DNA of 64,000 bases. Origin: Roseovarius sp. GTDB lineage: Bacteria; Pseudomonadota; Alphaproteobacteria; Rhodobacterales; Rhodobacteraceae. Both the position numbers and the translations under genes were made by a program. Of this stretch, positions 50,044 to 57,856 are shown piece by piece. The notes under the pieces were generated by a model. The model worked only from the letters and a program-made list of their open reading frames with translations, did no database searches and had not been told where the DNA came from. Numbering within the stretch: position 1 is the stretch's first letter; every line of letters starts with the position of its first letter. Where the stretch lies: assembly GCF_030373445.1 (NCBI RefSeq), contig NZ_JAUCYU010000013.1:107319-171318 (forward strand), written 5' to 3'.

Positions 50044-51270
50044 ATGCCCTTTCGTCCCCCGGCGCTTTGCGCCATTCTTGCCCTGTCCGGTCTTGCCGCG
50101 CCCGCGCTGGCGCAGGACGTGTTCACCGACGGTGTTCGGATCTCGGACGTCAATCCGACTAACGCTGATCTTTACGTGGAGGACGATAGCGTCGTCAGGG
50201 GCCATACCTGCATTGGTGAAGTCTGCAATCTGGCCGAAAGTTTTGACGTTGGGTACATTCTGAAGCTGAACACGAGTTCGCCAAGCATCTTTTTCGACGA
50301 CGACAGTGGTTTTAGCGGCTCAACACCTTCGAACGACTGGCGGATCAGGGTCAACGATCCCGAGCCGTTTACCGAGGGCGGGCTGAACCGGTTTTCCATT
50401 GAGGACATCACCGCCGCAACCATCCCCTTCACCATTGCGGCGGGCGCGCCCGAGAATGCCTTCTGGATGACCAGCGCCGGCAATATCGGCCTCGGCACCC
50501 TGCTGCCGCAGGACCGGATCCACGCGGTCGGCGCCTTCGGCCCCAGCGTCCGGTTCGAGCAGACCGGCAACGGGCTTGTGCCGGCGCAGACATGGCGCCT
50601 GATCGGCCAGAGCAGCTTCAGCATCGCCGACACCACCGCCGGCACCACGCCGTTCCGCCTGGAACGCGCGGCGCCCACGAATGCGCTTTACATCGCTGAC
50701 ACCGGCAACGTGGGCTTCGGCACCGCCACGCCCGACGCGCCTTTCGAGGTCAGCGACGCGGGCAGTTTCAGCTTCTTCCGCATCACCGCCGAGGGCGCGC
50801 CGGTCAACCAGTCGGCCGACGTGGTCTTCACCCAGGGGCCGCTCACCACCGGCGAGTTCCGCTACAACATCGTCGACGGCGACGGGCCCGAGATGCGGCT
50901 GAATGCCGATGGCGACATGGTGCTCGACGGCACGCTCACCACCGGGGGCCCCACCTGCGACAGCGGCTGCGACGCGGTGTTCGACGCGGAGTTCGCCCGC
51001 CTCTCCATGGCCGACCACGCCGCGCTGATGTGGGACAAGGGCCACCTGCCCGCCGTGGGCCCCACCCTGCCGGGCGCGCCGATGAACGTGTCGGAGAAGA
51101 TGGGCGCCATGCTCAACGAGCTGGAGCATGCGCATATCTACATCGAAGAGCTGCACACCCGTCTTGCGGCGCAGGAAGAGCAGCGACAGGCACAGGAAAC
51201 CGTCAACGTGGCGCTGTCGGCACAGGTCGCGGCGCTGGCTGCCCGGCTCGACGCGCTGGAGGGGCGTTGA
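50044..51270 (+). CDS. Array paralogue P2: secreted tail-fibre-like protein (class B)
   Basis: 408 residues from an ATG preceded by GGGAG; an upstream in-frame ATG-like extension lacks a signal peptide. The signal peptide runs to about residue 23 ('AAPALA'). The long-type N-terminus, 'ADLYVEDDSVVRGHTCIGEV', places the cysteine pair at C56-C61. The mid-region 'QTWRLIGQSSFSIADTTAGT' is closely shared with P7. The fibre motifs are 'GNIGLGTLLPQDRIHAV' and 'GNVGFGTATPDAPFEVSD'. The conserved block is followed by 'TCDSGCDAVFDAEFARLSM' and the class B module 'MWDKGHLPAVGPTLPGAPMN', 'NELEHAHIYIEELH', with a coiled coil to the end. First gene of the proposed P2-P3 unit. Confidence 0.9.
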   Translation: MPFRPPALCAILALSGLAAPALAQDVFTDGVRISDVNPTNADLYVEDDSVVRGHTCIGEVCNLAESFDVGYILKLNTSSPSIFFDDDSGFSGSTPSNDWRIRVNDPEPFTEGGLNRFSIEDITAATIPFTIAAGAPENAFWMTSAGNIGLGTLLPQDRIHAVGAFGPSVRFEQTGNGLVPAQTWRLIGQSSFSIADTTAGTTPFRLERAAPTNALYIADTGNVGFGTATPDAPFEVSDAGSFSFFRITAEGAPVNQSADVVFTQGPLTTGEFRYNIVDGDGPEMRLNADGDMVLDGTLTTGGPTCDSGCDAVFDAEFARLSMADHAALMWDKGHLPAVGPTLPGAPMNVSEKMGAMLNELEHAHIYIEELHTRLAAQEEQRQAQETVNVALSAQVAALAARLDALEGR

Positions 51271-51354
51271 CGGACCACCGGCCCTGCATTACAAAAAAAC
51301 CTTTATAAACCAATGACGTTGCCCCGGCGCAGCGATTGATCAAAGGATATTGTG

Positions 51355-52488
51355 ATGAAGGTTTTCCCGCTTGTTGCCGCGCTTGCCGCAGCGGCCTCCC
51401 CCGCCATGGCCGAACAGGTCTTCAACGAGAACGTGATCGTCCAAGGCGGGCTCTGCGCCGGCGATTACTGCCAGCCCGGCAGCTTCTTCCCCGACGGGCT
51501 GCTGCGGCTCAGCACCCAGTCGCCCCGCATCCATTTCGACGATGCCTCGGCCGTCAACCAGCACCACTGGCAGATCCGCGCCAACGAGGACAGCAGCAGC
51601 TATCTCAGCCTGTTCTCGATCCTCGACCTGTCGGCGGGCACCACGCCCTTTACCCTGTTCGGCGGTGCCCCCGACAACGCGCTCTGGGTGGGCAGCGACG
51701 GGCGGGTCGGCCTCGGCACGTCGCTGCCGCAGCAGGACCTGCATGTCGTGGCGAAGGGCACCTTTCCCGGCATCCGACTGGAGCGCACGCAGGCACCCGC
51801 GCACGCGTGGGACATCGTGGCCGACCAGACCGGCTTCGGCATTCGCGACGTGACCAGCAACGGGAAGATGCCGCTCTTCATCGCCAGCGACGCGCCTGCC
51901 TGGGCGATGTGGCTCGACGGTAACGGCTACCTCGGCCTCGGCACCGACGACCCGGCTGCCCCTCTGGAACTGCGGCGCGAGGAGAGCTTCAACTTCTTTC
52001 GCCTCACCGCTGCCGGAGCGCAGTTCAACGAGTCCGTGGATTTCGTCTTCACCCAGGGGCCGCTCAAAACCGGGGAGCTGCGCTACAACATCGTCGATGG
52101 CGACGGGCCGGAGATGCGCCTGAATGCCGATGGCGACATGGAACTCGACGGCACGCTGACCACCGGCGGGCCGACCTGTGCGGGCGGCTGCGACGCGGTG
52201 TTCGATGCCGGTTTCGAGCGGCTGTCGGTCAAGGAACACGCCGCGCTGATGTGGGAGAAGGGCCACCTGCCCGCCGTGGGCCCCACCCTGCCGGGCGCGC
52301 CGATGAACGTCAGCGAGAAGATGGGCGCGATGCTCAACGAGCTGGAGCACGCGCATATCTACATCGAGGAGCTGCACGACGACCGCGATGCCGCGCAGGC
52401 GCGGATCACCGAACTGGAAGCGCGGCTCGCGCGGGTCGAGGCCCTGCTGGCGGGGCGTGCCGACCAGCCCCCCGCGATACGAAATTGA
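51355..52488 (+). CDS. Array paralogue P3: secreted tail-fibre-like protein (class B)
   Basis: 377 residues from the ATG at 51355, with AAAGGA upstream. Signal peptide 'MKVFPLVAALAAAASPAMA'. The short-type N-terminus 'EQVFNENVIVQGGLCAGDYC' gives the pair C34-C39. The motifs 'GRVGLGTSLPQQDLHVV' and 'GYLGLGTDDPAAPLELRR' flank the middle strand region. The conserved block varies more than in its neighbours ('NFFRLTAAGAQFNESVDFVF'). It continues with 'TCAGGCDAVFDAGFERLSV', the class B module and a shorter coiled coil ending 'DQPPAIRN'. No strong promoter is seen in the 84-base gap, so it may be cotranscribed with P2. Its stop lies inside the P4 -35 element. Confidence 0.9.
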   Translation: MKVFPLVAALAAAASPAMAEQVFNENVIVQGGLCAGDYCQPGSFFPDGLLRLSTQSPRIHFDDASAVNQHHWQIRANEDSSSYLSLFSILDLSAGTTPFTLFGGAPDNALWVGSDGRVGLGTSLPQQDLHVVAKGTFPGIRLERTQAPAHAWDIVADQTGFGIRDVTSNGKMPLFIASDAPAWAMWLDGNGYLGLGTDDPAAPLELRREESFNFFRLTAAGAQFNESVDFVFTQGPLKTGELRYNIVDGDGPEMRLNADGDMELDGTLTTGGPTCAGGCDAVFDAGFERLSVKEHAALMWEKGHLPAVGPTLPGAPMNVSEKMGAMLNELEHAHIYIEELHDDRDAAQARITELEARLARVEALLAGRADQPPAIRN

Positions 52489-52515
52489 CAACCCGGCGCC
52501 GGCTGTCGTTAACTT
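52485..52515 (+). promoter_or_regulatory. Candidate promoter of P4 (TTGACA-N19-TAACTT), overlapping the P3 stop
   Basis: TTGACA (52485-52490) includes the P3 TGA stop (52486-52488). TAACTT follows after exactly 19 bases (52510-52515), as before P2 and P6. The leader contains TTTCAGACCAATGGCATT at 52561-52578, related to those of P2 and P6. Confidence 0.6.
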
Positions 52516-52617
52516 TCCGCGCGACGCGCCCGCATGATGCGCGCCTTTGCGAAAGACTTATTTCAGACCAATGGCATTGAGCCGGACGCCGGCCAGCCGC
52601 TTACCAGGGAGATCCCC

Positions 52618-53850
52618 ATGCCTTTCCGCCTCCCCCGGGCCGCCACGACCTGTGCCCTTGTCCTACTTGCCGCCCCGGCCGCCGCGCAGGTCACCACTTT
52701 CCCCGACGACGTCGTGATCCAGGGCGACCTGACCGTCGACGCGGGCACCACGGGCAGCATGTATGTCGAGGGGGCCAGCGTCATCGACGGCTCCCTCTGC
52801 CTTGGCAATACCTGCCAACCGACCACGACCTTCGCGAATGACGAAACGCTTATCCTGAGATACACGCAGCATTCCATCGTCTTCGACGACACGTCCGGCT
52901 CGACCTCGCCCGACCGCGACTGGACATTGCGCGTCAACGACCCCAACACCGTCGCCACGGGCGGGATCGACAAGTTCGCGGTCGAGGACGACACCGCCGG
53001 CACGACGCCCTTCACCATCGCCGGCGGCGTGCCGGACAATGCCTTCTGGCTCGACACCAGCGGGTATCTGGGCCTCGGCACCTCGATGCCGCAGACGAAT
53101 GTGCATGTCGTGTCGCCCCTGACCTCGGCGGTGATGCGGCTCGAGGAGACGAACGGCACGGCCGGCGGGTTCGACATCGCGGCCTCGGATACGGCGTTCC
53201 AGGTGGCCAGCAGCGGCAACGGGACCATCCCGCTGGTGATCGAGGGCACCGCCCCCAGCAATTCTCTCTACGTCGCCGGGACGGGGTATGTGGGCTTCGG
53301 CACCAACACCCCCGACGCGCCGCTCGAGGTCAGCGACGACAACAGTTTCAGCTTCTTCCGCATCACCGCGACCGAGGCGCCGGTCAACCAGTCGGCCGAC
53401 GTGGTGTTCACCCAGGGGCCGCTCACCACCGGCGAGTTCCGCTACAACATCGTCGATGGCGACGGGCCGGAAATGCGGCTCAACGCCGATGGCGACGTGA
53501 CGATCGCCGGCACGCTGACCACCGGCGGCCCGACCTGCGCGACGGGCTGCGACGCGGTGTTCGATGCCGCGTTCGCGCGGAAGTCGGTCATCGAGCACGC
53601 CGCCCTGATGTGGGAAAAGGGCCACCTGCCCGCCGTGGGCCCGACGCTGCCGGGCGCGCCGATGAACGTCTCCGAGAAGATGGGCGGCATGCTCAACGAG
53701 CTGGAGCACGCCCATATCTATATCGAGGAATTGCACAGCCGGAACGCCGCCCTCGCGGCCGAGGTCGCCGCCGAGCGGGCTCAGAACGCCAGGCAGGCCG
53801 CCCAGATCGCCGCCCTCGCCGCCCGGCTCGACGCGCTGGAGACGAACTGA
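52618..53850 (+). CDS. Array paralogue P4: secreted tail-fibre-like protein (class B)
   Basis: 410 residues from the ATG at 52618 (AGGGAG upstream); earlier in-frame ATGs precede the leader and give no signal peptide. Signal peptide to about residue 23 ('LLAAPAAA'). The N-terminus is the longest, 'DLTVDAGTTGSMYVEGASVI', before the pair C61-C66 ('CLGNTC'). The fibre motifs are 'GYLGLGTSMPQTNVHVV' and 'GYVGFGTNTPDAPLEVSD'. The conserved block has 'EAPVNQSADVVFTQGPLTTG' as in P2. Then 'TCATGCDAVFDAAFARKSV', the class B module and an alanine-rich coiled coil. The start lies 2574 bases after P2's, fitting a duplicated two-gene unit. Confidence 0.9.
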   Translation: MPFRLPRAATTCALVLLAAPAAAQVTTFPDDVVIQGDLTVDAGTTGSMYVEGASVIDGSLCLGNTCQPTTTFANDETLILRYTQHSIVFDDTSGSTSPDRDWTLRVNDPNTVATGGIDKFAVEDDTAGTTPFTIAGGVPDNAFWLDTSGYLGLGTSMPQTNVHVVSPLTSAVMRLEETNGTAGGFDIAASDTAFQVASSGNGTIPLVIEGTAPSNSLYVAGTGYVGFGTNTPDAPLEVSDDNSFSFFRITATEAPVNQSADVVFTQGPLTTGEFRYNIVDGDGPEMRLNADGDVTIAGTLTTGGPTCATGCDAVFDAAFARKSVIEHAALMWEKGHLPAVGPTLPGAPMNVSEKMGGMLNELEHAHIYIEELHSRNAALAAEVAAERAQNARQAAQIAALAARLDALETN

Positions 53851-53861
53851 TTTTTTCCAAC

Positions 53862-53881
53862 GCCCGGATTCGGGCCTTTTC
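53862..53881 (+). terminator. Short hairpin with T-run between P4 and P5
   Basis: GCCCG-GATT-CGGGC (53862-53875) followed by CTTTTC resembles a weak intrinsic terminator in the 49-base P4-P5 gap. No promoter is visible between it and P5, so readthrough or attenuation is possible. Confidence 0.35.
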
Positions 53882-53899
53882 ATTCAAGGAAACTGACCC

Positions 53900-55045
53900 A
53901 TGAAAAGACTTCTGACCACGACCGCGCTTCTTGCCCTGTCCCTGCCGGGCACGGCGCAATCCGACGAGGTCATCCTGAACGACCTGATCGTCACCGGCAA
54001 TATCTGCACCGGGGGCTTCGAATGCGAGGATGGAGAGGTGTTCGGCGCCACCGACCTCCGGGTCAAGGGCACGATCCCCGAGATCCAGTTTTTCGACACC
54101 TCCACCGACGCCACCACGTGGACACTGAGCGTCGACGACACGACTTCGGGTCTCTTCAATGGCTTCACCCTCAAGAACGAAACCGAAGGCGTCTATCCGG
54201 TCCTGATCGAGGATGGCACGCCCCCCGCCGCCCTGTTCATCGAGGATACCGGCAATGTCGGGTTCGGCACCGCGTTTCCCCAAAAGGACCTGCACATCAT
54301 CAACGGCAACCAGCCGGCCATCCGGCTGGAACAGGACACCACGCAGGCACAGGCCGCGCACGTATGGGATATCCTGGCCGACGAGCGCGGCGTGCGGATC
54401 GACAACGTGACGGATAGTGATAATTACGTCTTCCGCATCAGGACGGGCGCCGCCCCCTATTCGCTCTACATCGATGAGAACAGCTATGTCGGCCTCGGCA
54501 CCAGTTCACCGAGCGCACCGCTGGAAGTGGCCGGAGACGACTCGTTCAACTTCTTCCGCATCACCGCCAACGACGCCGCGATCAACCAGTCGGTCGACGT
54601 GGTCTTTACCGAAGGTCCGCTCGGAACGGGCGAATTCCGTTACAACATCGTCGATGGCGACGGGCCGGAAATGCGGCTGAATGCCGATGGCGACATGGTG
54701 CTCGATGGCACGCTGACCACCGGGGGCCCCACCTGCGACAGCGGCTGCGACGCGGTCTTCGACGCGGAATTCGAGCGCCTGTCGGTGACGGATCACGCCG
54801 CGCTGATGTGGGAGAAGGGCCACCTGCCCGCCGTGGGGCCGACGCTGCCGGGCGCGCCCCTGAACGTCAGCGAGAAGATGGGCGCGATGCTCAACGAGCT
54901 GGAGCACGCCCATATCTACATCGAGGAGCTGCACCGCGAGAACGCGGCGCAGGAGGCACGTTTCACCGCGCAGGAAACCCGCATCGAGGCGCTGACGGCC
55001 CAGCTTGCCGCGCTGACGGCCCGGCTCGACCAGCAGGCTGACTGA
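53900..55045 (+). CDS. Array paralogue P5: secreted tail-fibre-like protein (class B)
   Basis: 381 residues starting 'MKRLLTTTALLALSLPGTAQ', with CAAGGAA upstream. The short-type N-terminus 'DEVILNDLIVTGNICTGGFE' holds the pair C36-C42, one residue wider than in the other copies. The fibre motifs are 'GNVGFGTAFPQKDLHII' and 'SYVGLGTSSPSAPLEVAG'. The conserved block carries 'FTEGPLGTGEFRYNIVDGDG', with Glu where the others have Gln. Its 'MVLDGTLTTGGPTCDSGCDA' stretch is identical to P2. Then the class B module and a coiled coil 'FTAQETRIEALTAQLAALTA'. Gap and pairing suggest expression together with P4. Confidence 0.9.
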   Translation: MKRLLTTTALLALSLPGTAQSDEVILNDLIVTGNICTGGFECEDGEVFGATDLRVKGTIPEIQFFDTSTDATTWTLSVDDTTSGLFNGFTLKNETEGVYPVLIEDGTPPAALFIEDTGNVGFGTAFPQKDLHIINGNQPAIRLEQDTTQAQAAHVWDILADERGVRIDNVTDSDNYVFRIRTGAAPYSLYIDENSYVGLGTSSPSAPLEVAGDDSFNFFRITANDAAINQSVDVVFTEGPLGTGEFRYNIVDGDGPEMRLNADGDMVLDGTLTTGGPTCDSGCDAVFDAEFERLSVTDHAALMWEKGHLPAVGPTLPGAPLNVSEKMGAMLNELEHAHIYIEELHRENAAQEARFTAQETRIEALTAQLAALTARLDQQAD

Positions 55046-55069
55046 CGGCGCAATGCCGGGGGCGCACGC

Positions 55070-55100
55070 TTGACAGGATGCGCCCCCGTTCTGCTACCCT
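55070..55100 (+). promoter_or_regulatory. Candidate promoter of P6 (TTGACA-N19-TACCCT)
   Basis: TTGACA (55070-55075) and TACCCT (55095-55100) are 19 bases apart, the same geometry as P2 and P4. The leader of about 95 bases includes TTTGAGACCAATTCATTT at 55130-55147. Confidence 0.55.
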
Positions 55101-55198
55101 TCCGGCATCCGCCGACCGGGACGACGGAATTTGAGACCAATTCATTTGCGCCGGTTCCCGGCCCATTCGCAGGCGCCCATTCAAGGAAGGCCTGCCGC

Positions 55199-56422
55199 AT
55201 GCCGCTTCGATTTTCCCCGCTCCTCGCCCTGCCTCTCTTCGCCCTGGCCCCGGCCCTTCACGCGCAGGAAGCCGTCTTCGGCGAAGGCGTCGACATCTCC
55301 GACATCGACTTCACCCAGGCCGACCTCTTCGTCACCGGCGACACGGTGTTCGACGACAGCGTCTGCATCGGCAACGCCTGTGTCGAGACCGAGGTCTTCC
55401 CCGAGGACACGCTGCTGCGCCTGACCAATCCCGATATCCGCGTGGAATTCGTCGACACCAGCTCCGCAGCGGGCAGCTTTCCGAGCAATGACTGGGAAAT
55501 CCAGATCAACGACACTGCGAATTTCGGGCAGGACCGCTTCTCTATCGCCGATGCGACCGCCGGCACCGTGCCCTTCACCGTCGAGGCGGGCGCGCCGAGC
55601 AGCGCGCTCTGGATCGCCCCCGGCGGCGAGGTCGGGGTGGGCACGTCGCTCCCGCAGTCCGACCTGCATGTCGCGGCCTCGACGCTGCCGACGCTGCGGC
55701 TGGACCAGGTCGGGTTCGGGGCCTTTCCGCCCTTTTTCTGGACCCTCGCTGGCAATCACAACGTGTTCTACATTGGCAATTCAAACGGCAACGGCTTTCC
55801 GTTCAGCATCAATGACGAAGCCCCGAATGCCAGCCTGGCGCTTGCCGCGAACGGCAATGTCGGCCTCGGCACCGACAGCCCCGACGCCCCGCTCGAGGTG
55901 AGCGACGACGACACTTTCAGCTTCTTCCGCATCACCGCCACCGGCGCCCCCACGAACCAGTCCGTCGACGTGGTCTTCACCCAGGGCCCGCTGGGCACGG
56001 GCGAATTCCGCTACAACATCGTCGACGGCGACGGGCCCGAGATGCGGCTGAATGCCAATGGCGACATGCTGGTCGAGGGCACTTTGACCACCGGCGGGCC
56101 CAGCTGCGACAGTGGCTGTGACGCGGTGTTCGACGCCGATTTCCCCCGGCTTTCCGTCACCCAGCACGCCGCGCTGATGTGGGACAAGGGCCACCTTCCG
56201 GCGGTCGGCCCAACCATCCCCGGCGCGCCGATCAACCTCTCCGAACGCATCGGCACCCTCACCAACGAGCTTGAGCACGCGCATATCTATATCGAGGAAC
56301 TGCATCGCGACAACGCCACGCAGGACACCCGGATCGAGGCGCAGGCCAGCCAGATCAAGACGCAGGCCGCGCAGATCGACGCCCTGATCGCCCGGCTCGA
56401 GGCGCTGGAACGCGACGGCTGA
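55199..56422 (+). CDS. Array paralogue P6: secreted tail-fibre-like protein (class B)
   Basis: 407 residues from the ATG at 55199. Signal peptide 'MPLRFSPLLALPLFALAPAL' plus 'HA'. The long-type N-terminus 'DISDIDFTQADLFVTGDTVF' gives the pair C56-C61, the same positions as P2. 'SFPSNDWEIQINDTANFGQD' opens the variable region. The fibre motifs are 'GEVGVGTSLPQSDLHVA' and 'GNVGLGTDSPDAPLEVSD'. The stretch 'MLVEGTLTTGGPSCDSGCDA' is identical in P7, pointing to local gene conversion. The class B module is slightly divergent ('INLSERIGTLTNELEHAHIY'), followed by a coiled coil with repeated 'QASQIKTQAAQIDAL'. Confidence 0.9.
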   Translation: MPLRFSPLLALPLFALAPALHAQEAVFGEGVDISDIDFTQADLFVTGDTVFDDSVCIGNACVETEVFPEDTLLRLTNPDIRVEFVDTSSAAGSFPSNDWEIQINDTANFGQDRFSIADATAGTVPFTVEAGAPSSALWIAPGGEVGVGTSLPQSDLHVAASTLPTLRLDQVGFGAFPPFFWTLAGNHNVFYIGNSNGNGFPFSINDEAPNASLALAANGNVGLGTDSPDAPLEVSDDDTFSFFRITATGAPTNQSVDVVFTQGPLGTGEFRYNIVDGDGPEMRLNANGDMLVEGTLTTGGPSCDSGCDAVFDADFPRLSVTQHAALMWDKGHLPAVGPTIPGAPINLSERIGTLTNELEHAHIYIEELHRDNATQDTRIEAQASQIKTQAAQIDALIARLEALERDG

Positions 56423-56460
56423 GGCCGCCAAATTCCACGCCCTAGGCCAAATGGCAAAAC

Positions 56461-56476
56461 CGCGCTATCCTGCGGC
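56461..56476 (+). promoter_or_regulatory. Shared 16-mer CGCGCTATCCTGCGGC upstream of P7
   Basis: This exact 16-mer also occurs before P8 (57785-57800), at a similar distance from the start (66 and 72 bases). It contains the -10-like TATCCT. A matching -35 is not clear in either case. Confidence 0.4.
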
Positions 56477-56526
56477 ATGTTACCGGCCCGGTTCGCCGGG
56501 CGGTTCTCCAATCCGGAGCATGTCAT

Positions 56527-57747
56527 ATGAAGAAAGTCTTTTCCGCCCCCGCCCTTGCCCTCCTCCCTGTCCTTGTCCTGCCGGTCCTTGCCCTCGCCCC
56601 CGCCGCCGCGGCGCAGGAACAGGATTTCTATAACGGCGTCGACATTTTCGACGGCGATCCCAGCCAGGCCGCGCTTTTCGTGGGCGATGACAGCGCGCTT
56701 TCGGGCAGCGTCTGCATCGGCGACGCCTGTTCGGATTTCGAGGATTTTGACGTACAAACAACGCTGAAGCTCAAGTCGACATATCTGCGCCTGGAATTCG
56801 TCGACAGCAACAACGCGGTCGGCACCGAGCCCAGTAACGACTGGACGCTCGAAGCCAACGATCTCAACGCGGGCGGGCTGGCGCGGTTTTCCATCGCCGA
56901 TGCCACCGCGGGTACGCTGCCCTTCACGATCGAGGGCGCCGCCCCGGACAGCACGATGTGGCTCGACAATAACGGGCGCGTGGGGCTGGGCACGATGTTT
57001 CCCCAGAACAGGCTCCACATCCTCGGGCTGGTCGGGCCCTCGATTCGGCTGGAACAGCAGGGCACAGGGCTTTTGCAGCCGCGAACCTGGCGCCTATTCG
57101 GCCAGAACAGCTTTGGCCTGAGTGACGAAACCGCCGGCACCACGCCGTTTCGCATCGGGGCTGCCGCCCCCGACGCGTCGTTCGTCATGGATGCCTCGGG
57201 GAACATCGGCCTGGGTACCGATACGCCCGCCGCCCCGCTCGAGATCAGCGACGACGCCAGTTTCAGCTTCTTCCGCATCACCGCCACCGGCGCATCCGTC
57301 AACCAGTCCGCCGACTTGGTCTTCACACAAGGGCCGCTTGGCACCGGCGAATTCCGCTACAACATCGTCGACGGAGACGGGCCGGAAATGCGGCTGAATG
57401 CCAATGGCGACATGCTGGTCGAGGGCACGCTGACCACCGGGGGGCCCAGCTGCGACAGCGGTTGCGACGCGGTGTTCGATGCCGATTTCGACAGGCTCTC
57501 GGTTAGCGATCACGCCGCGCTGATGTGGGAGAAGGGCCACCTGCCCGCGATCGGCCCGACCCTGCCGGGCCAGCCCATGAACCTGTCCGAGAAGATGGGC
57601 GGGATGCTCAACGAACTGGAGCATGCGCATATCTACATCGACACCCTGCACCGCGAGAACGCCGCGCAGGAGGCCCGGATCGACACGCAGTCGACCCAGA
57701 TCGCGGCGCTCACCGCCCGGCTCGACGCGCTCGAACGCGCCGACTGA
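56527..57747 (+). CDS. Array paralogue P7: secreted tail-fibre-like protein (class B)
   Basis: 406 residues with a long hydrophobic signal peptide, 'MKKVFSAPALALLPVLVLPV' to 'APAAAA' (about residue 29). The long-type N-terminus 'DPSQAALFVGDDSALSGSVC' places the pair at C63-C68. The middle 'PRTWRLFGQNSFGLSDETAG' resembles P2, while 'MLVEGTLTTGGPSCDSGCDA' matches P6, so this copy looks mosaic. The fibre motifs are 'GRVGLGTMFPQNRLHIL' and 'GNIGLGTDTPAAPLEISD'. The class B module reads 'MWEKGHLPAIGPTLPGQPMN'. The coiled coil ends 'IAALTARLDALERAD'. Confidence 0.9.
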   Translation: MKKVFSAPALALLPVLVLPVLALAPAAAAQEQDFYNGVDIFDGDPSQAALFVGDDSALSGSVCIGDACSDFEDFDVQTTLKLKSTYLRLEFVDSNNAVGTEPSNDWTLEANDLNAGGLARFSIADATAGTLPFTIEGAAPDSTMWLDNNGRVGLGTMFPQNRLHILGLVGPSIRLEQQGTGLLQPRTWRLFGQNSFGLSDETAGTTPFRIGAAAPDASFVMDASGNIGLGTDTPAAPLEISDDASFSFFRITATGASVNQSADLVFTQGPLGTGEFRYNIVDGDGPEMRLNANGDMLVEGTLTTGGPSCDSGCDAVFDADFDRLSVSDHAALMWEKGHLPAIGPTLPGQPMNLSEKMGGMLNELEHAHIYIDTLHRENAAQEARIDTQSTQIAALTARLDALERAD

Positions 57748-57784
57748 GCGGCCCACGTCAACAGCCTATGCCGAAGGACCGCGC

Positions 57785-57800
57785 CGCGCTATCCTGCGGC
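57785..57800 (+). promoter_or_regulatory. Shared 16-mer CGCGCTATCCTGCGGC upstream of P8
   Basis: Identical to 56461-56476 before P7, with the -10-like TATCCT at 57790-57795. The flanks differ between the two copies, so the 16-mer itself appears to be what is conserved. Confidence 0.4.
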
Positions 57801-57856
57801 CATTGCCATTTCGTCCGCACGGCCCGTCGGGTCGTATTCCATCCGGAGACAATACA

